Numbered from the stretch's first letter, positions 1-11,950 are shown. The stretch is 64,000 bases of DNA from Anisodus tanguticus (GCA_034509755.1 CM067552.1:12309001-12373000), one strand, 5' to 3'. The notes: generated by a model not told the origin, from the letters alone. Translations and numbers: made by a program.

Positions 1-2
1 AT

Positions 3-1115
3 GTTGATCAAGGGAACGTTACAGTTCCTCCACCCGCTGGATTCCACCATGAACGCCCAAAAAAATTCATGGGCTCTAACTTCAAGAGATGGCAACAAAA
101 AATATTGTTTTATCTGACTGTTATGGGAATGGATCATTTCCTAATAGAATATCCTCCACAAGCTGGAGATGAAATGGACCCTTCGCCTATTGGAACGGCT
201 GAAGGGGGCCAAGGTATCCATATCATTAATGGCATGAAGATGGTTCTTGATGCATGGAGTCATACTGATTTCATGTGTAAGAACTATATTTTGAACTGCC
301 TGTCAGACCCACTCTATAGGGTGTATTGCACCGTAGGCACCGCCAAAGAGTTATGGGAAAAACTACAGAAGAAGTACAACATACAAGATGCTGGTACAAA
401 GAAATTTATCGTTGGGAAATTTCTAAAATTTCAAATAGTGGATAGTAAAACAGTGATGTCCCAAGTCCAAGAATTCCAAATGATTCTACATCACCTGGAT
501 TTGGAAGGTATGAAATCAAATGAGCAGTTTTTTGTTGCATCACTGATTGAGAAGTTACCTCTCTCGTGGAATGAGTTTATAAGTTACTTAAAACTCAAGA
601 CAAAGGAAATGACCTTTGAGGAACTTATTATCAAACTCCAGATTCAGGAAGATAATAAGAGGGCCTTGCCTAAGGGAAAACAACCCGTTGAGGCAAAGGA
701 AAATCTGGCTGACGCCAAAGGGAACCCAAGCAAGAAGCGCAAGTTCCAGAAATACGGCAAGACCCAGGCGGCAGAGAAGTTCAAGGGGAACTGTCACCAC
801 TGTGGGAAACCTGGTCACATGATCAAGGATTGCCGCAAGCTCAAGACTGAGCAACAAAATAAGGCCAAGACCAAAGGCAAGGCTCAGGCAAACGTCGTCA
901 AAGACAGACTTCTGGATGACATGATTGAGGAGTTCTCGGCAGTGGTGCTTGAAGCAAACCTTGTTGAGAATCCCATGCAATGGTGGATGGACACAGGTGC
1001 TACCAGACACATCTTTTCCAATAGATATGCCGTCTCCACATATACACCAGTTACTAACAAAAAGTTATTCATGGGTAACAGCGTTTCCTCTGACGTGCTG
1101 GGGGTAGGAAAGGTA
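3..1115 (+). pseudogene. Copia A gag and start of protease (5' cut, 3' split by hAT)
   Basis: The reading frame is open from the window edge to the hAT insertion. The N-terminal part around base 60-130 is the usual copia gag start (FxGSNFKRWQQK type). A CCHC zinc knuckle (CHHCGKPGHMIKDC) lies at about 792-833. The aspartic protease active site, WWMDTGATRH, lies at about 981-1010. In the intact family this polyprotein packages element RNA (gag) and cleaves itself (protease). This 5' portion has no stop, unlike the pol part downstream, and was broken only by the transposon. After removal of the hAT and one target copy, the frame continues into the segment beginning near 4567, so the insertion occurred in coding sequence. 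The first in-window ATG at 69 is probably internal. Confidence 0.88.
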
Positions 1116-1569
1116 AGGGTGGCAAGTGGGCCGAGACGGCCCGACCTCGACCCGAGCCCTCCCCGGTCCTACCCCGACCCCGAGTAAAAAAAAACGGTAG
1201 CGGGACTCGAACTCGGGACGGGACAATGTCTCGTCCCGCCAGGCCCGCTTGCCCTGACCCCGCCCCGAGCCCATCCCGAGCCCTCCCCCGATCCCACCCG
1301 AAAGCCCCCTTTGCAAATATAACCGTTGCACCAACGACCATTTTAGATTTTGGCCGTTGGGCAACGGCCATTTTTGGCCTCCCCCCTCCCCCTTAATATT
1401 TATTTTTAATCCATAAGTTATTATATTTACACTTTAACCCAATTTTCCAACTATAAATAACTCATTTTCTCTTCATCTTTCTCACAAATCTTCCTCTAAT
1501 CTCTCAATATATCTCTCGACAAGTCTACATTGTTTACTAAATATTCAATTTTATTTATTCATTTGGGAA

Positions 1570-1760
1570 TTGGGAGTGAAGTTGGCAACTAGCTTGAGGA
1601 TCTTCCATCGAGCAAAGTTTCAATTTTCAACCTCTCGATTACATGTCGACGTTACGTCGGCGTTTGGTACATTCGTTCCTTCATTAAATTATTATTGTTT
1701 GTTTATTTTATTTAGCGCACTTAATTTTATTATCTTTAATTATTTATTATCATAATTAAA
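1570..1760 (+). other. Conserved leader of hAT copy 1
   Basis: Sequence between the subterminal repeats and the transposase start. It is almost identical in hAT copy 2 (about 37698-37890), including a short open frame beginning MGVKLATSLRIF. The conservation may only reflect recent common origin of the two copies. A 5' untranslated leader or intron is more likely than a separate protein, because the frame ends in low-complexity hydrophobic sequence. Confidence 0.4.
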
Positions 1761-4174
1761 ATGGAAGGATTAAGAGGTATGTTTAAGGGTAAGGGTGCTT
1801 CTTCTAGTAGGGCAACCAGGGCAATGGTACTTCTTCTAGTCATCTTATTCCTACACATGATGATTTTGTTGATACTAAACATTTTCCAACAATACCATTA
1901 GATTTAGACGAGGAGCTATTTTCTGGAACTCAAGAAGACTTTAATTTAGACAATGATCTAGATGATACACCCACTAATGTTGATGACAACACACCCACTA
2001 GTGCACCTTCAACCGAAATACCTCCTATACCCCTAGTATGAGACGAGGTCCAAAGAAAACGACCATTAAAATCAGATGCATGGACATTTTTTGATAGGGA
2101 CGTAGAGAATCAAGTAGCTATATGTAAAATTTGTAAAAATGTTTTAAAATTTAAAACTGGAAAAGGTCACGGTAGGACGGGGGTTTAATTAGACACGTAG
2201 TAAGTGCTCATCCAGCTAGGTATGCCCAATACCAGGCTTCAAAACCGGGTGCGCAAACGCCCGCTCCATCGGGACAAGGTTCACATACTGATACTATCCC
2301 GGACCAAGTACAGAGTCAAATTAACCCTATGACGGGGGGGAATTGTAGGCCCTAAATACAATAAACATAGAGATAGGGAAGCAATATCAAAATTAGTTGT
2401 TGTGGATGGTTTGCCCTTTTCATTTCCGTCATCTCCCAGTTTTATTCATTACATTAGAGATATATATAATCATGCTTTTAACGATTTTCCTAGATCAACT
2501 GTTAAGAGAGATGTATTTAAATTCGCGCATGAATATCAACAATATTTACGTTATTCATTATATCATTTTAATGGCAAAGTATCTATCACGTCTGATATAG
2601 GTCGCAGTACTAACGACCATGATTATTTAACTGTAACTTGTCATTTGATAGATTATAAATGGTCTATGCAAAAACGTATCTTAGCGTATAGATATATAGA
2701 TGATAGGCACACTGCTACTTTTATTGCAGATAATAATTATCAAGTGTGCCATTATTACGGAATAACCGATAAAATTATGACTATTACATTAGATAACGCT
2801 TCTTCTAACAATTACGCAATTACAATTTTAAAAAATAGTTTAACTCCATCTTTTTCAGATCATTTTCATATAAAATGCGCGTGCCATATATATATAACTT
2901 AATTGTAAAGGATGGTCTATCACTTTTTGAAGACATTCTTAGTAAAATACAATTTGCTATAAACTTTATTTTTAAAAGTAATAAAGTACAACAAAGAAAA
3001 GAATATAAAAAACTTGTTACGATAGTGGACTGCCTTTTAGAAAAATTCCACAAGAAGTATCCACTAGGTGGAATTCTTTATACGAGCAACTACTTGTTGC
3101 TTATGACTATAGAATACCTATAACTTTATTTTTTAACTTTCATAATCAAAATCCAGCTGATATGATTGTAGATAGTGATTGGGTAAAAATTTCCGAACTT
3201 ATTGTATTTTTAGAGAAATTTTTTCAAGCAACAAAAGAATTTTCCGGTATATATTATCATACTATTTCAACTATGTTGTTTTATATAACTCTAATATTTT
3301 TATTACTTAGTGAATATATGGAAAAACCAGCTTATATGGCAGCTATTAAAAAAATGTTTATCAAAATAAAAAAATATTTTATTCTTATTCCCACTATTTA
3401 TATTATTGGTTCTGTATTAAATCCGACTATTAAAATTGATGGTACTAAATCACTAATTGAAACTATTTACGATTGTATAGAAGTACTACCACCTTCAAGT
3501 CCCAAAAATCTAAATCACCCACCACCTATTGAACAAACTAAAGAAGACGTGTTGTCTAGCGTAGAACACCAATGCAAAAAAAATATAGGTTTTATCTACA
3601 AGAAAATGCTAGTAACTTACCGGCTTCCATACCATCTTCTTCATCTTCAACACAACCTCACAAAAGACATGCTGTTTCTGCGGCTAGTATTGAAAGCCTC
3701 AGAAATAGAATGTGCGGCCGTACCTCTACTACTAACCAAATTAGCGAGTTGGATATTTTTGTTTTGCAGGGTTCTGTACCGTACCAAGAAGTTATTAATG
3801 AAGATGGATATGAAAACTTGCTGAAATACTGGAGGGGGAATGAGAACACCTTTCCGACACTTTCATTGATGGCCCGAGATGTTTTGAACATTCAAGCGTC
3901 ATCAACTGCGTCTAAAGCGTTTTTTCTGCCGGCAGATATCAAATAGGAGACCACGAGACACTCATTAGCCGGAGACGACTTGGAAATTGCAGTATTATTC
4001 AGAGATTGGATACGAGCGGAGCGGAGAAGGTGCGGTCAACCGGAGATCAACGAAGAAGAAGACGAAAACTACAACGAAATCTTAACCGAAGGTGGTGGAA
4101 GCGACGTGGATCAATTTGACCAACAAATACCAATTCCAACCGAAGAACCACAGGAAATTATCAAGCAATTATAA
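1761..4174 (+). pseudogene. Decayed hAT transposase, copy 1
   Basis: A broken hAT transposase. The ATG at 1761 begins an acidic N-terminus. A BED-type zinc finger follows at about 2070-2220 (W..F, then CKICKN, then H..S.H). The catalytic core appears at about 2580-2820: TSDIGRS carries the first Asp and TLDNASSNNYA the second. The C-terminal dimerisation region at about 3820-4030 contains YWRGNE and ARDVLNIQASS. Frameshifts and stops split it into at least five pieces (breaks near 2040, 2190, 2890, 3120 and 3940). At about 3908-3916 one base is missing at the codon that normally encodes the catalytic Glu after the ASS motif, shifting the frame. It normally cuts and pastes the element by its inverted repeats; this copy cannot. 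Confidence 0.9.
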
Positions 4175-4558
4175 CCGTTTTTTTTAGAATGTAATTTTTT
4201 TAAATGCAATTTTATTATGTAATTTGTAACTTTTGGACAACACCACAAATTTGCAATTTTGACAATTGTATTTGTATTACAAAAAAATCATATGTCTATT
4301 AATTAATATAAGAGGCACAAAAACAGCCTTGGAATGTTTTTATTACACTATATTGTCTTGTTTATTGAGTTTTTTTTATACATATGTTATTTTTAAAAAA
4401 AAAAATGGAAAACCCGCCGGAACCCGCCCTGACCCGATTCCGACGGGATCGGGTTCGGGATGGGACTGGAGCAAGTCCCGCCAGACCCGACCCCTTCGCC
4501 CGTCCCGCCCGACCCCGACCCCGCCATACCCGAGCCCGGCCCACTGGCCACCACTAAG

Positions 4559-7491
4559 GAAAGGTAGTCCTGAAGATGACTTCTGGAAAAGAGTTTACTC
4601 TAAATGAGGTGATACATGTCCCTGAGATTAAGAGGAATTTAATTTCAGGTCATTTATTGGTTAATGCTGGTTTTAGGCTAGTATTTGAGTCCAATAAGTT
4701 TGTAATCTCCAAAAATGGAACTTTTATGGGAAGAGGCTTCGTCTGTGAAGGCCTCTTAAAAGTTAACGTCATATCTGTAATACATGCAAGCAATAATATT
4801 GAAGCTTCTTCTTACTTGCTTGAATCCTCTAATTTATGGTATCATAGATTATGACATGTTAACTATAAGTTCATCCAAAGGTTGGTTAAGTTGGACTTGC
4901 TGCTGTCTATCGACGTAAACCCTCAACATAAGTGTGAGGTGTACGTAGAGGCAAAACTCACAAAGATTCCTTTTCGATCCATCGAAAGATATACCGCTCC
5001 ACTAGAACTTATTCACACAGATATATGTGATTTGAAGTTTGCACAAACTAGAGGGGGGAACAAGTACTTTGTGACATTCATTGATGATATCACAATGTAT
5101 TGTTACCTTTACTTGTTGAAAAGTAAAGATGAAGCCTTTGAAGCGTTCCGACATTACAAAGCGGAAGTTGAAAACCAACTAAGCATGCGGATTAAATCCA
5201 TTCGTAGCGATAGAGGGGGAGAATATGTAGCGTGATTTGAGGAATATTGTGCCGAATCGAGCATTGTTCATCAAACGATGGTTCCATACTCACCTCAGTC
5301 GAACGGTGTTGCTAAACGCAAGAACCGCACATTGAAGGAAATGATTAATGCTTTGCTCATAAATTCCGGTCTTCCTCAAAACATGTGGGGAGAAGTCGTC
5401 CTTACCGCTAATATGATTCTTAACAGAGTCCCACATAAGGGTAAAGACAAAACTCCGTATGAATCATGGAAGAGAAAGAAACCCACCTATAAATATTTAA
5501 AGGTGTGGGGTTGTTTGGTAAAGGTCGAAGTACCCAAGCCAAAATAGTTCAAGATTGGGCTAAAGACTGTAGATTGCATTTTCATCGAATATGCAAATAA
5601 TCGTAGTGCTTATCGCTTCTTAGTGCATAAGTCAGATATTCCAGATATCCATGGGGGTACGATCATGGAATCAATGAATGCTCAATTCTTTGAGGATACT
5701 TTTCCTAGAAAGGAAAAAGACATAACCTCTCGCAAATGAAGTTATGAACAGAGCTCTCAAGAACCGGGAGTCGTTGACTGTCCGAATCTAGATGGTTCAG
5801 ATCTAGTGGACTTCAAAGTGGCTGAATACCCGGAGTCTAGTGTTCCAAATTCTCGGTACTTGGAGACTCCAGAGATAGAACCAAGGTGAAGTAAAAGGGC
5901 TAGGAAGGATAAATCATTCGGTCCTGACTTTGTAGCTTATGATTGATGACGAACCAAGAACAATTGCTGAAGCATTGTTAACTTCAGAGGCACCGCTCTA
6001 GAAAGAAGCTATTGAGAGTGGAATAGACTCCATCCTGCATAACCATACTTGGGAGTTGGTTGATCTTCCTCCGGAAATAAATCGTTGGGTTGTAAATGGA
6101 TACTCAAACGAAAGTATAAAAAAGATGGGTCTATAGATAAGTACAAGGAAATGTTGGTAGTCAAGGGCTATCGGCAGAAGGAAGGCCTTGACTATTTTGA
6201 CACGTACTCCCCAGTAACTAGGATGACGTCCATACGAGTATTCATTACGATCACAGCGTTGCCTGACCTTGAGATACATCAAATGGATGTCAAGACAGTC
6301 TTTCTAAATGGTGATTTGGAAGAGGAAATTTATATGGAACAACCTGAGGGGTATGTGGTTCCATGGCAAGAGAAGAAAGTCTATCGACTTGTCAAATCTC
6401 TGTACGGGCTGAAATAAGCCCTGAAGCAATGGCACAAAAAAATTGATAGTACTCTACTATCGAAGGGTTTCTCCATTAATAAGGGTGACAAATGTGTCTA
6501 CATGAAAGGTAACTCAGGCTCGTTCGTCATGATATGCATGTACGTAGATGACAAGTTGATCACAGGGAGCAGTCCTAGCTTGATTCTAGAGACTAAGAAC
6601 ATGTTGAAACAATGCTTCGACATGAAGGATATGTGTATCACATATGTCATCTTAGAAATAAAGATCTCTAAGACGTCTGATGGACTGGTCTTATCTCAGT
6701 CTCACTACATCGAGGATGTGTTGAGAAAGTTCAAGATGTTTGACAGTTCGCCTATGAAGTCACCAATGGATAGAAATCAAAAGCTTGAAAAAAATCATAG
6801 TGCACCCGTATGCCAGGAGCAATATGCACAGGTGATCGGTAGTTTGATGTACATAACAAACTGCACCCGACCTGATATTGCTTATGCAGTCAACAAGTTG
6901 GCTAGGTTTACCCGTAATCCAAGTAATGATCATTGGAAGGAGTTGAATCGGGTACTACAATACCTGAAATACATGCTAACTTACGTGTTGCATTATTCGA
7001 GATATCTAGTTGTACTAGAGGGGTATAGTGATGCAAATTGGATATCTGATATAGAGAATACCAAGTCCACCAGTGGGTATATATTTACAATTGGTGGTGG
7101 GGCTGTGTCTTGGAAATCCTCTAAGAAAACTTGTATCGCCCGATCCACGATGGAATCAGAGTTTATCGCTCTAGACAAAGCAGGAGAAAAAGTTGAGTGG
7201 CTTCAAGACTTCTTAGAGGATGTTCCTTATTGGTACAAACTCGTACCTTCTGTAATGATCCACTGCGACAGTCAGTCGGCTCTAGAAAGGGCACGGAGTT
7301 CTATGTACAACGGCAAGTCTCGTCATATTCGGTGGAGGCATAAGACTGTTAAGCAGCTGATCACCATGGGTATAATATCCATTGATTACATAAAATCAAA
7401 GGATAACATAGTGGATCCATTGACAAAGGGCTTACCCAAAGATCAGATGTTCTTCCTATCTAGGGGAATGGGCTTAAAACCCAAGCTATAA
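4559..7491 (+). pseudogene. Copia A pol: protease remainder, integrase, reverse transcriptase, RNase H
   Basis: Continuation of copia A after the hAT. Integrase occupies about 4830-5550. Its zinc-binding start is damaged (WYHRL then a stop at 4852), and the second CxxC pair reads CEVY. The core Asp residues are visible in IHTDICD and RSDRGGEY, but the usual Glu of the NGVAERKN motif is Lys (NGVAKRKN). Reverse transcriptase occupies about 6080-6900, with FLNGDLEEE and the polymerase motif MYVDD at about 6538. RNase H follows, with GYSDANW, CIARSTMESEFIAL and HCDSQSAL. Stops occur at 4852, 5235, 5545 and 6415, with frame changes between 5545 and 6085, so no functional polyprotein can be made. 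The C-terminal half from 6502 remains open for 329 codons. Confidence 0.9.
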
Positions 7492-8119
7492 GGACCAATA
7501 TGGTGGTAACCCAACCATACTGACTGGAGATCCCAGGAATTAGGTTCAATGGGAAAACTAAGATGTAAAGGTTCAGTTGAGCGCTTCGGTGGAAGCATGA
7601 GCACTTCGGATAGTGATTTCTGTAAAAAAACACCAAATCCAAAGTCATTTCCGTGATAGACCTTAAGTGTTATCTGCAGTGTGGGTAAATGTTAAGTTTC
7701 CAAAACCTTTAATGATCATCAACGGTTGAGGTTAGGTTTGGGAAAAGTTTTAATAGTTTCTAACACTTGTAAAGTGGGGTATAGCAGGATACCTTGTAGG
7801 AGACCACCTATTTAAGTGCGAGGACAGACCGCCTCAAATGAACGCACTTAAGAATCCAAAAAGTGTCCATGGCCACAACGGACAAAACATTAAGAAGAAC
7901 AGAGTAAGGGAAGTTGTTATGTTGGTACCGTTGACTTGGCTTACACTAAACCCTGATGGTTCAAGACATCACGTTCACCGCGCAGTAAGTAAGTCCGATG
8001 GTATTCAACTATAGAAGGTTCAAAGTTGAAGCTACCTCTCCTGATGCAACATCGGTCCGCTGAAAGATTGCTGGAAAAGGCACCATGTGAGTGCGCCAAA
8101 ATCTCTTTCAAGAGGGGAC
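7492..8119 (+). other. Copia A 3' untranslated segment and polypurine tract
   Basis: Non-coding stretch of about 630 bp between the end of RNase H and the 3' LTR. It ends in the purine run AAGAGGGGAC at 8110-8119, directly before the LTR's TGTTGG, which is the expected plus-strand priming site for reverse transcription. I see no other gene here. Confidence 0.7.
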
Positions 8120-9036
8120 TGTTGGAAATTTACTAATGTGGAATTAAGTTTATCCCATTATTTATGACTCGAACAATTGGAGCCCCGCATGTCGGAAATA
8201 TCGTTTCCACACACGTAATGACAAGTATCGCAAATTTCATTAGTGAAAGAGATATTGGTACGTAAGTGAGACGTTTGATACATAGAGTGATGGACGGTTA
8301 TTGGCCAAATGACAAGTATTCCACGTTGGTAAACGAAGAAAGAAGTGTACGAAGTGTAATATGAAACGAGTCAGAAATCGCCGCGAAGGGCCGCTGCGCA
8401 GCCCCGTCGGAGCCGATGCGCTAATTGGGTGTTCAGTCACTGGAGTCGCGGCACCGCGGTGCTAATTCACATAGCCGCGACACTTCGGAGGCAGAATGCT
8501 ATGATGGGAAGATGGAAAGTTCTTACCTTTGGGCTGGTTTTGGAGCATTGAATCTCCATTATTTGGCACATGAATTCAGTCATTATTTGGCTGAATGTAA
8601 CCCCTCAATAAGTGTCATTACATGGCTATTGAAGGCCACTAGTTGGCTAGTTGAGGGGTCATCTCATTACACTATAAATTGAGGCATTTGGCTCAATTGT
8701 TCAACACTAAGAAAACACTTACAGAATTTTCTGAAATCTTCTTCTTCCTCTCTAGCAAGTTTACTATACTCAAAGTTCTTCAAGAGTAACACTTGAGTTT
8801 ATTTTGCTCATTTGTTAAGTTGTTGTTGTATCTTGGGAGACTATTGCCCGACAACGTAAAAGGATATATACGGGGCAATCTTGTCTTAAAGACAGAGTGT
8901 CATCATTCGACTCAGCAAATCATACAAGGAGTTTTTTTCGTTCTTGATTCCAGTTTGTTGTAATCTTTAGTTTATCCTTTCTAGCAATTTGTAATATTTA
9001 CTTACTTTCCGTTTCCTGCAATTGTTGTATTCCACA
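8120..9036 (+). repeat. 3' LTR of copia A
   Basis: Begins TGTTGGAAATTT immediately after the polypurine tract and ends TTGTATTCCACA. The start and end form an imperfect terminal inverted repeat. A TATA-like ACTATAAATTG lies near 8670. The R/U5-like part (about 8830-8930, with the GGGGCAATCTTGTC block) resembles the same part of the solo LTRs at 10213-11278 and 15769-16864, so all three belong to related families. The 5' LTR is outside the window, so divergence between the pair cannot be used for dating. Confidence 0.85.
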
Positions 9037-9074
9037 GTTAAAAGCCACACGCTCTATCGCTGAGCTAAGACAGC
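9037..9074 (-). tRNA. tRNA-Lys(UUU) 5' half, disrupted by copia A
   Basis: Read on the minus strand, this gives tRNA positions 1 to about 39. In order: a seven-base acceptor strand (GCTGTCT), TA at positions 8-9, the D arm (GCTC, loop, GAGC), a G at 26, the anticodon stem TGTGG, and the loop CTTTTAA with anticodon TTT. The LTR begins exactly after the next C, so the 3' half (rest of the anticodon stem, variable and T arms) is missing here. It should lie beyond the 5' LTR, left of the window. The expected 5-bp target duplication would be GTTAA (9037-9041). The remnant cannot make a tRNA. It could have been a real gene or an older tRNA-like sequence. Confidence 0.7.
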
Positions 9075-9417
9075 TTGATGGTCTATTTCTTTGGAATTGA
9101 TTTACACATTATCTTACATTATACATTCCGTATAAAAGTATTTCCCTATAGCAGTAAAAAAATATCGCTTAAACAATATGCTATAAAAAGGTTCGACTGT
9201 AATAGTAAAGCATTTTTTAGAAAGAATGTTTTGTATTAAAACAATTGTATAGTTCACCTAAAGCATGGCACATGTGATAATTATTAGGTGACTAATACAT
9301 AAATAAAATACTAGTTTTGTAGATATTTTAACTATGTCTAACTAAATTGAAGCAAATGATATGGATAAATGTTAGCTATGCTCTCAACGTACGATAGCTA
9401 ATGTGCGCCGAGGAAGA
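9075..9417. other. No gene seen
   Basis: AT-rich sequence without open frames or recognisable repeat ends. It lies upstream of the disrupted tRNA-Lys (on the minus strand) and upstream of the LINE ORF1 remnant on the plus strand. Confidence 0.5.
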
Positions 9418-11950
9418 ATGGCCATGGCTAAGGGAAAGGGATGAGGCCGAGGCCGAGGCCAAGTTTAGGGATAGGAAGGAGGTCGAGGGCGACCACGAAA
9501 AACCACCATCGCTACTTATGGAATCTCAGTAGCAACTGGAGTACGAACAGATCTGGAATCCGAGTTAGTAACACCACCATATGCGATTGAATTGAAATTA
9601 CTTGACTCAAGAAGGAACACCACCGGACCTAACAAATCGGCCAAGAAATTGCAACTTAATGAAATCCCTCCAAACACACAAGTGTCATTAAAGAGACCAG
9701 AGCATCATTGGGCCGTCAAATAGAGAGACACCACCAATGGAACAGTACCTAGGGTTGTCGTAGCTAATAAAACTAATGTACAGAGTCGACTATCGCTCTA
9801 GCTGATACAGGAAAGCTTCCAGTAGATCCTTGGGTCAATTTTTTTTACTAAGAACAGAGCGGCTGAAATGGTATGTCACTAACTTACATATCTCCTCGGA
9901 TTATAGATGGGCAAATTGTGGTACAATTAGACAAGACTGAGATCCATAAGGAGAATAAAAAATGAAATGTGCCTTGATTAAAACACTATGAGGCGTTATA
10001 TTACTCAGAATTGCAAGTGTGCTGAGCCAGACCTGTTTATGCATGAGGAAGGATACTTCATAATCAAGTTCCAATCCTATTATGATTTGCAACAAGTCCT
10101 TCGTTTGGGACCATATACAATTTATCAATCGGCTTATCATTCTTAAGCCTTGAACTGCAGAATTAGATTTCAATGAAGAATTTCCCACTGAGGTGCACCT
10201 TTGAGTGAAATTTGTTGGAAATTTGCCTTTGGCGGGAGTTGCGTCAGACCAACTTTAACGGCTTAAACACTAGTGTTACGCATGTTGGAGAATCCGGTTC
10301 TTCACACGTGCATGATCTACTAAGTACGTAGATAACCGTAGGGCCAAGAGTCGTCAAATTTCATTGAGAAATGAAAGAGATATTGGTCCACGAAGTGAGG
10401 TGTTTGAAGCATGAAAAAGTGTGGTATGTGATCAATTCTCCCTCATCGGTGGAGGAAGAAAGAATTATTTTGTTTATAAGACTCAAAATTGGTTTGGGGT
10501 TTGGGACCCCAAGGGGTATCCCATGTGTTTAAAGGAGGGAGGACCTAGATGTGCTTCGGTTCAAGGAAAGCCCACACGCGCGCCGCCGCCCGTCCGTCCG
10601 GTTCCGGTCACGGGCCGTGGGCTGTGCTTCTTCTGATATTATCTTTTTGGACCAGAGAACTTTGCCATATGTACAGTTTGGTCCCTGAAGTTTCAAGAAA
10701 GACAGAATTGGGCAGAGAGATCAGAAACGTCAACAACACTTAATTCAGCCATTTACTTTGGCTGAATTACTCTTCCTAAATGGTCAATCCGTTGCACATC
10801 TTCACCATTTACTTTGGAGGAATTACTACCTCTATAATTGTCATTACTTGGCCAGTAATGACACTTATGGAGGCAGTTCATGAGCCTCTCCTTCAACTAT
10901 ATAAAGACCCATTGTCACCATTGTTGAGGAACACACAAAACACACGAAAAACAGAAAACAGAATTCATCTTCCTACAATCTTTCAAGCATAATTTCATTA
11001 CTCAAAATTCTTCGCGGTAGCACTTGAGTTTCATTTGCTCAATTGTTCCATTGTTGTTTTATCTTGGGAGACAATTGTCCAGGACGTATAAAGGATACAT
11101 ACGGGGCAATATTGTCTTAAAGACAGAGTGCAACACTCGACTCAGCATACACAAAAACAGTTCCAGTTTTTTGTTCAACATAATTGTAATTTCAGTTTGT
11201 TGTTAAATTGTAATTTCAGTTCTTCTATTACTTAGCAGTTATTTGTAATTTCCGTCTCCTGCACCTTTGTAACCAACAAAATTTGTGAGTAGAATTGCAA
11301 GCTATGTGGGTACTCCAATGTATATGGACGAATGCACAACTAAAAAATTAAGGGTCTTATTTTCTAGGATTTTTTATTGAGGTAAACATTACCGGACCAC
11401 TACCTGAGAAGGTACTTGTGAGAGATCTAAATGGAACAATCTTTCATCAGCCAGTTTTGTATGACTAAAAGCCTAGATTTTGTGAAAATGCCAAATAATC
11501 GGTCACATTTGTCCACCTGAACCTCCAAAGCAATAACCTCATATAACTAGTAAGGGGAGATTGCCTAAGAGACTAGTACAAACTTGGCAACATAAGGATC
11601 CTATTCAGCCCAAGGACAAAGGGAAAATGGAGTCTGAGAATCATGAGCATGAAGAATAATCTCAACAACTTGAAGTAACAGATGAGCAGGATAAAACAGA
11701 TCCAACCTTTACCCCTAATCCCACATAATCCAAAGATTTCAACAAAGACAAAAATCAGTGATGAAGGATGTTCCTTTCAAACAGTGTCTTATGGAGGGAA
11801 ATCAAGAGCAAGTGTGGTCTATGGATATAATACTGTAGAACTAAGAAAGACATTGTGGTATAGCTTGACAAGTGTGGCTCAAGGCATCAACATACGTTGG
11901 ATCATATGTGGAGATTTTAATGCTCTAATTTATCCACAAGATAGATTATC
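9418..11950 (+). pseudogene. LINE (non-LTR retrotransposon) remnant: ORF1 and endonuclease start, split by a solo LTR
   Basis: A decayed plant L1-type element. The ATG at 9418 opens a Gly/Arg-rich start. The ORF1 core (DUF4283-like) is visible around 10045-10212, as YFIIKFQSYYDL then QVLRLGPYTIY and EEFPTEVHL. The same domain resumes after the solo LTR at 11279 with VSRIASYVGTPMYMDECTT and LPEKVLVRDLNG. Further on, about 11760-11960 shows part of the ORF2 endonuclease (WIICGDFNALIYPQDR). Several stops are present and the sequence between ORF1 and the endonuclease is shortened. No reverse transcriptase follows; the next recognisable sequence is another repeat near 11960. ORF1 binds element RNA and ORF2 nicks and copies; both are dead here. 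Confidence 0.8.
10213..11278 (+). repeat. Solo LTR, copia A-related family, inserted in LINE ORF1
   Basis: Starts TGTTGGAAATTTG and ends GTAACCAACA, with TGTTGG/CCAACA terminal inverted repeats. It is flanked by the exact 5-bp duplication AAATT (10208-10212 and 11279-11283). There is no internal region, so the element was reduced to one LTR by recombination between its LTRs. A TATATAAA box lies at about 10899 and the GGGGCAATATTGTC block near 11104. A GC-rich tract at about 10570-10620 stands out. Removing the LTR and one AAATT rejoins the surrounding LINE frame. Confidence 0.92.

Larger units (their letters stand above)
1116..4558 (+). mobile_element. hAT transposon copy 1, inserted in copia A protease region
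   Basis: Class II transposon of about 3.44 kb flanked by the 8-bp direct repeat GAAAGGTA (1108-1115 and 4559-4566), the duplication size expected for hAT. The ends are inverted repeats: AGGGTGGCAAGTGGGCCG on the left and the complement of CGGCCCACTGGCCACC on the right. The last few bases on the right are diverged, so that end could shift by 1 bp. Both subterminal regions are rich in CCCGA/GGGTC-type repeats. The interior encodes a decayed transposase. A close copy lies at 37204-40729. The insertion postdates copia A, whose gene it splits. Confidence 0.93.
1..9036 (+). mobile_element. Copia element A, 5' end outside window, interrupted by a hAT transposon
   Basis: Ty1/copia LTR retrotransposon in the order gag, protease, integrase, reverse transcriptase, RNase H, polypurine tract, 3' LTR. 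The gag frame is already open at base 3, so the 5' LTR and primer-binding site lie left of the window. The element is split at 1115/4559 by a hAT insertion flanked by an 8-bp target duplication. Its pol carries several stops and frameshifts, so it is dead. The LTR termini (TGTTGGAA and TTCCACA) form an imperfect inverted repeat. The right flank is a tRNA-Lys sequence. The domain order is seen directly; I did not assign a named lineage. Confidence 0.93.

Noticed and set aside
588..1010. 140-codon minus-strand frame inside copia gag
   Set aside because: It is antisense to a clear gag frame with zinc knuckle and protease; a shadow.
1065..1371. Two overlapping minus-strand Gly/Arg-rich frames (and similar ones at 37186-37489 and 40517-40726)
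   Set aside because: They lie in the GC-rich subterminal repeats of the hAT copies; low-complexity artefacts.
8425..8682. 85-codon frame in the copia A LTR
   Set aside because: Inside an LTR upstream of its TATA box; not conserved as protein in the related LTRs.
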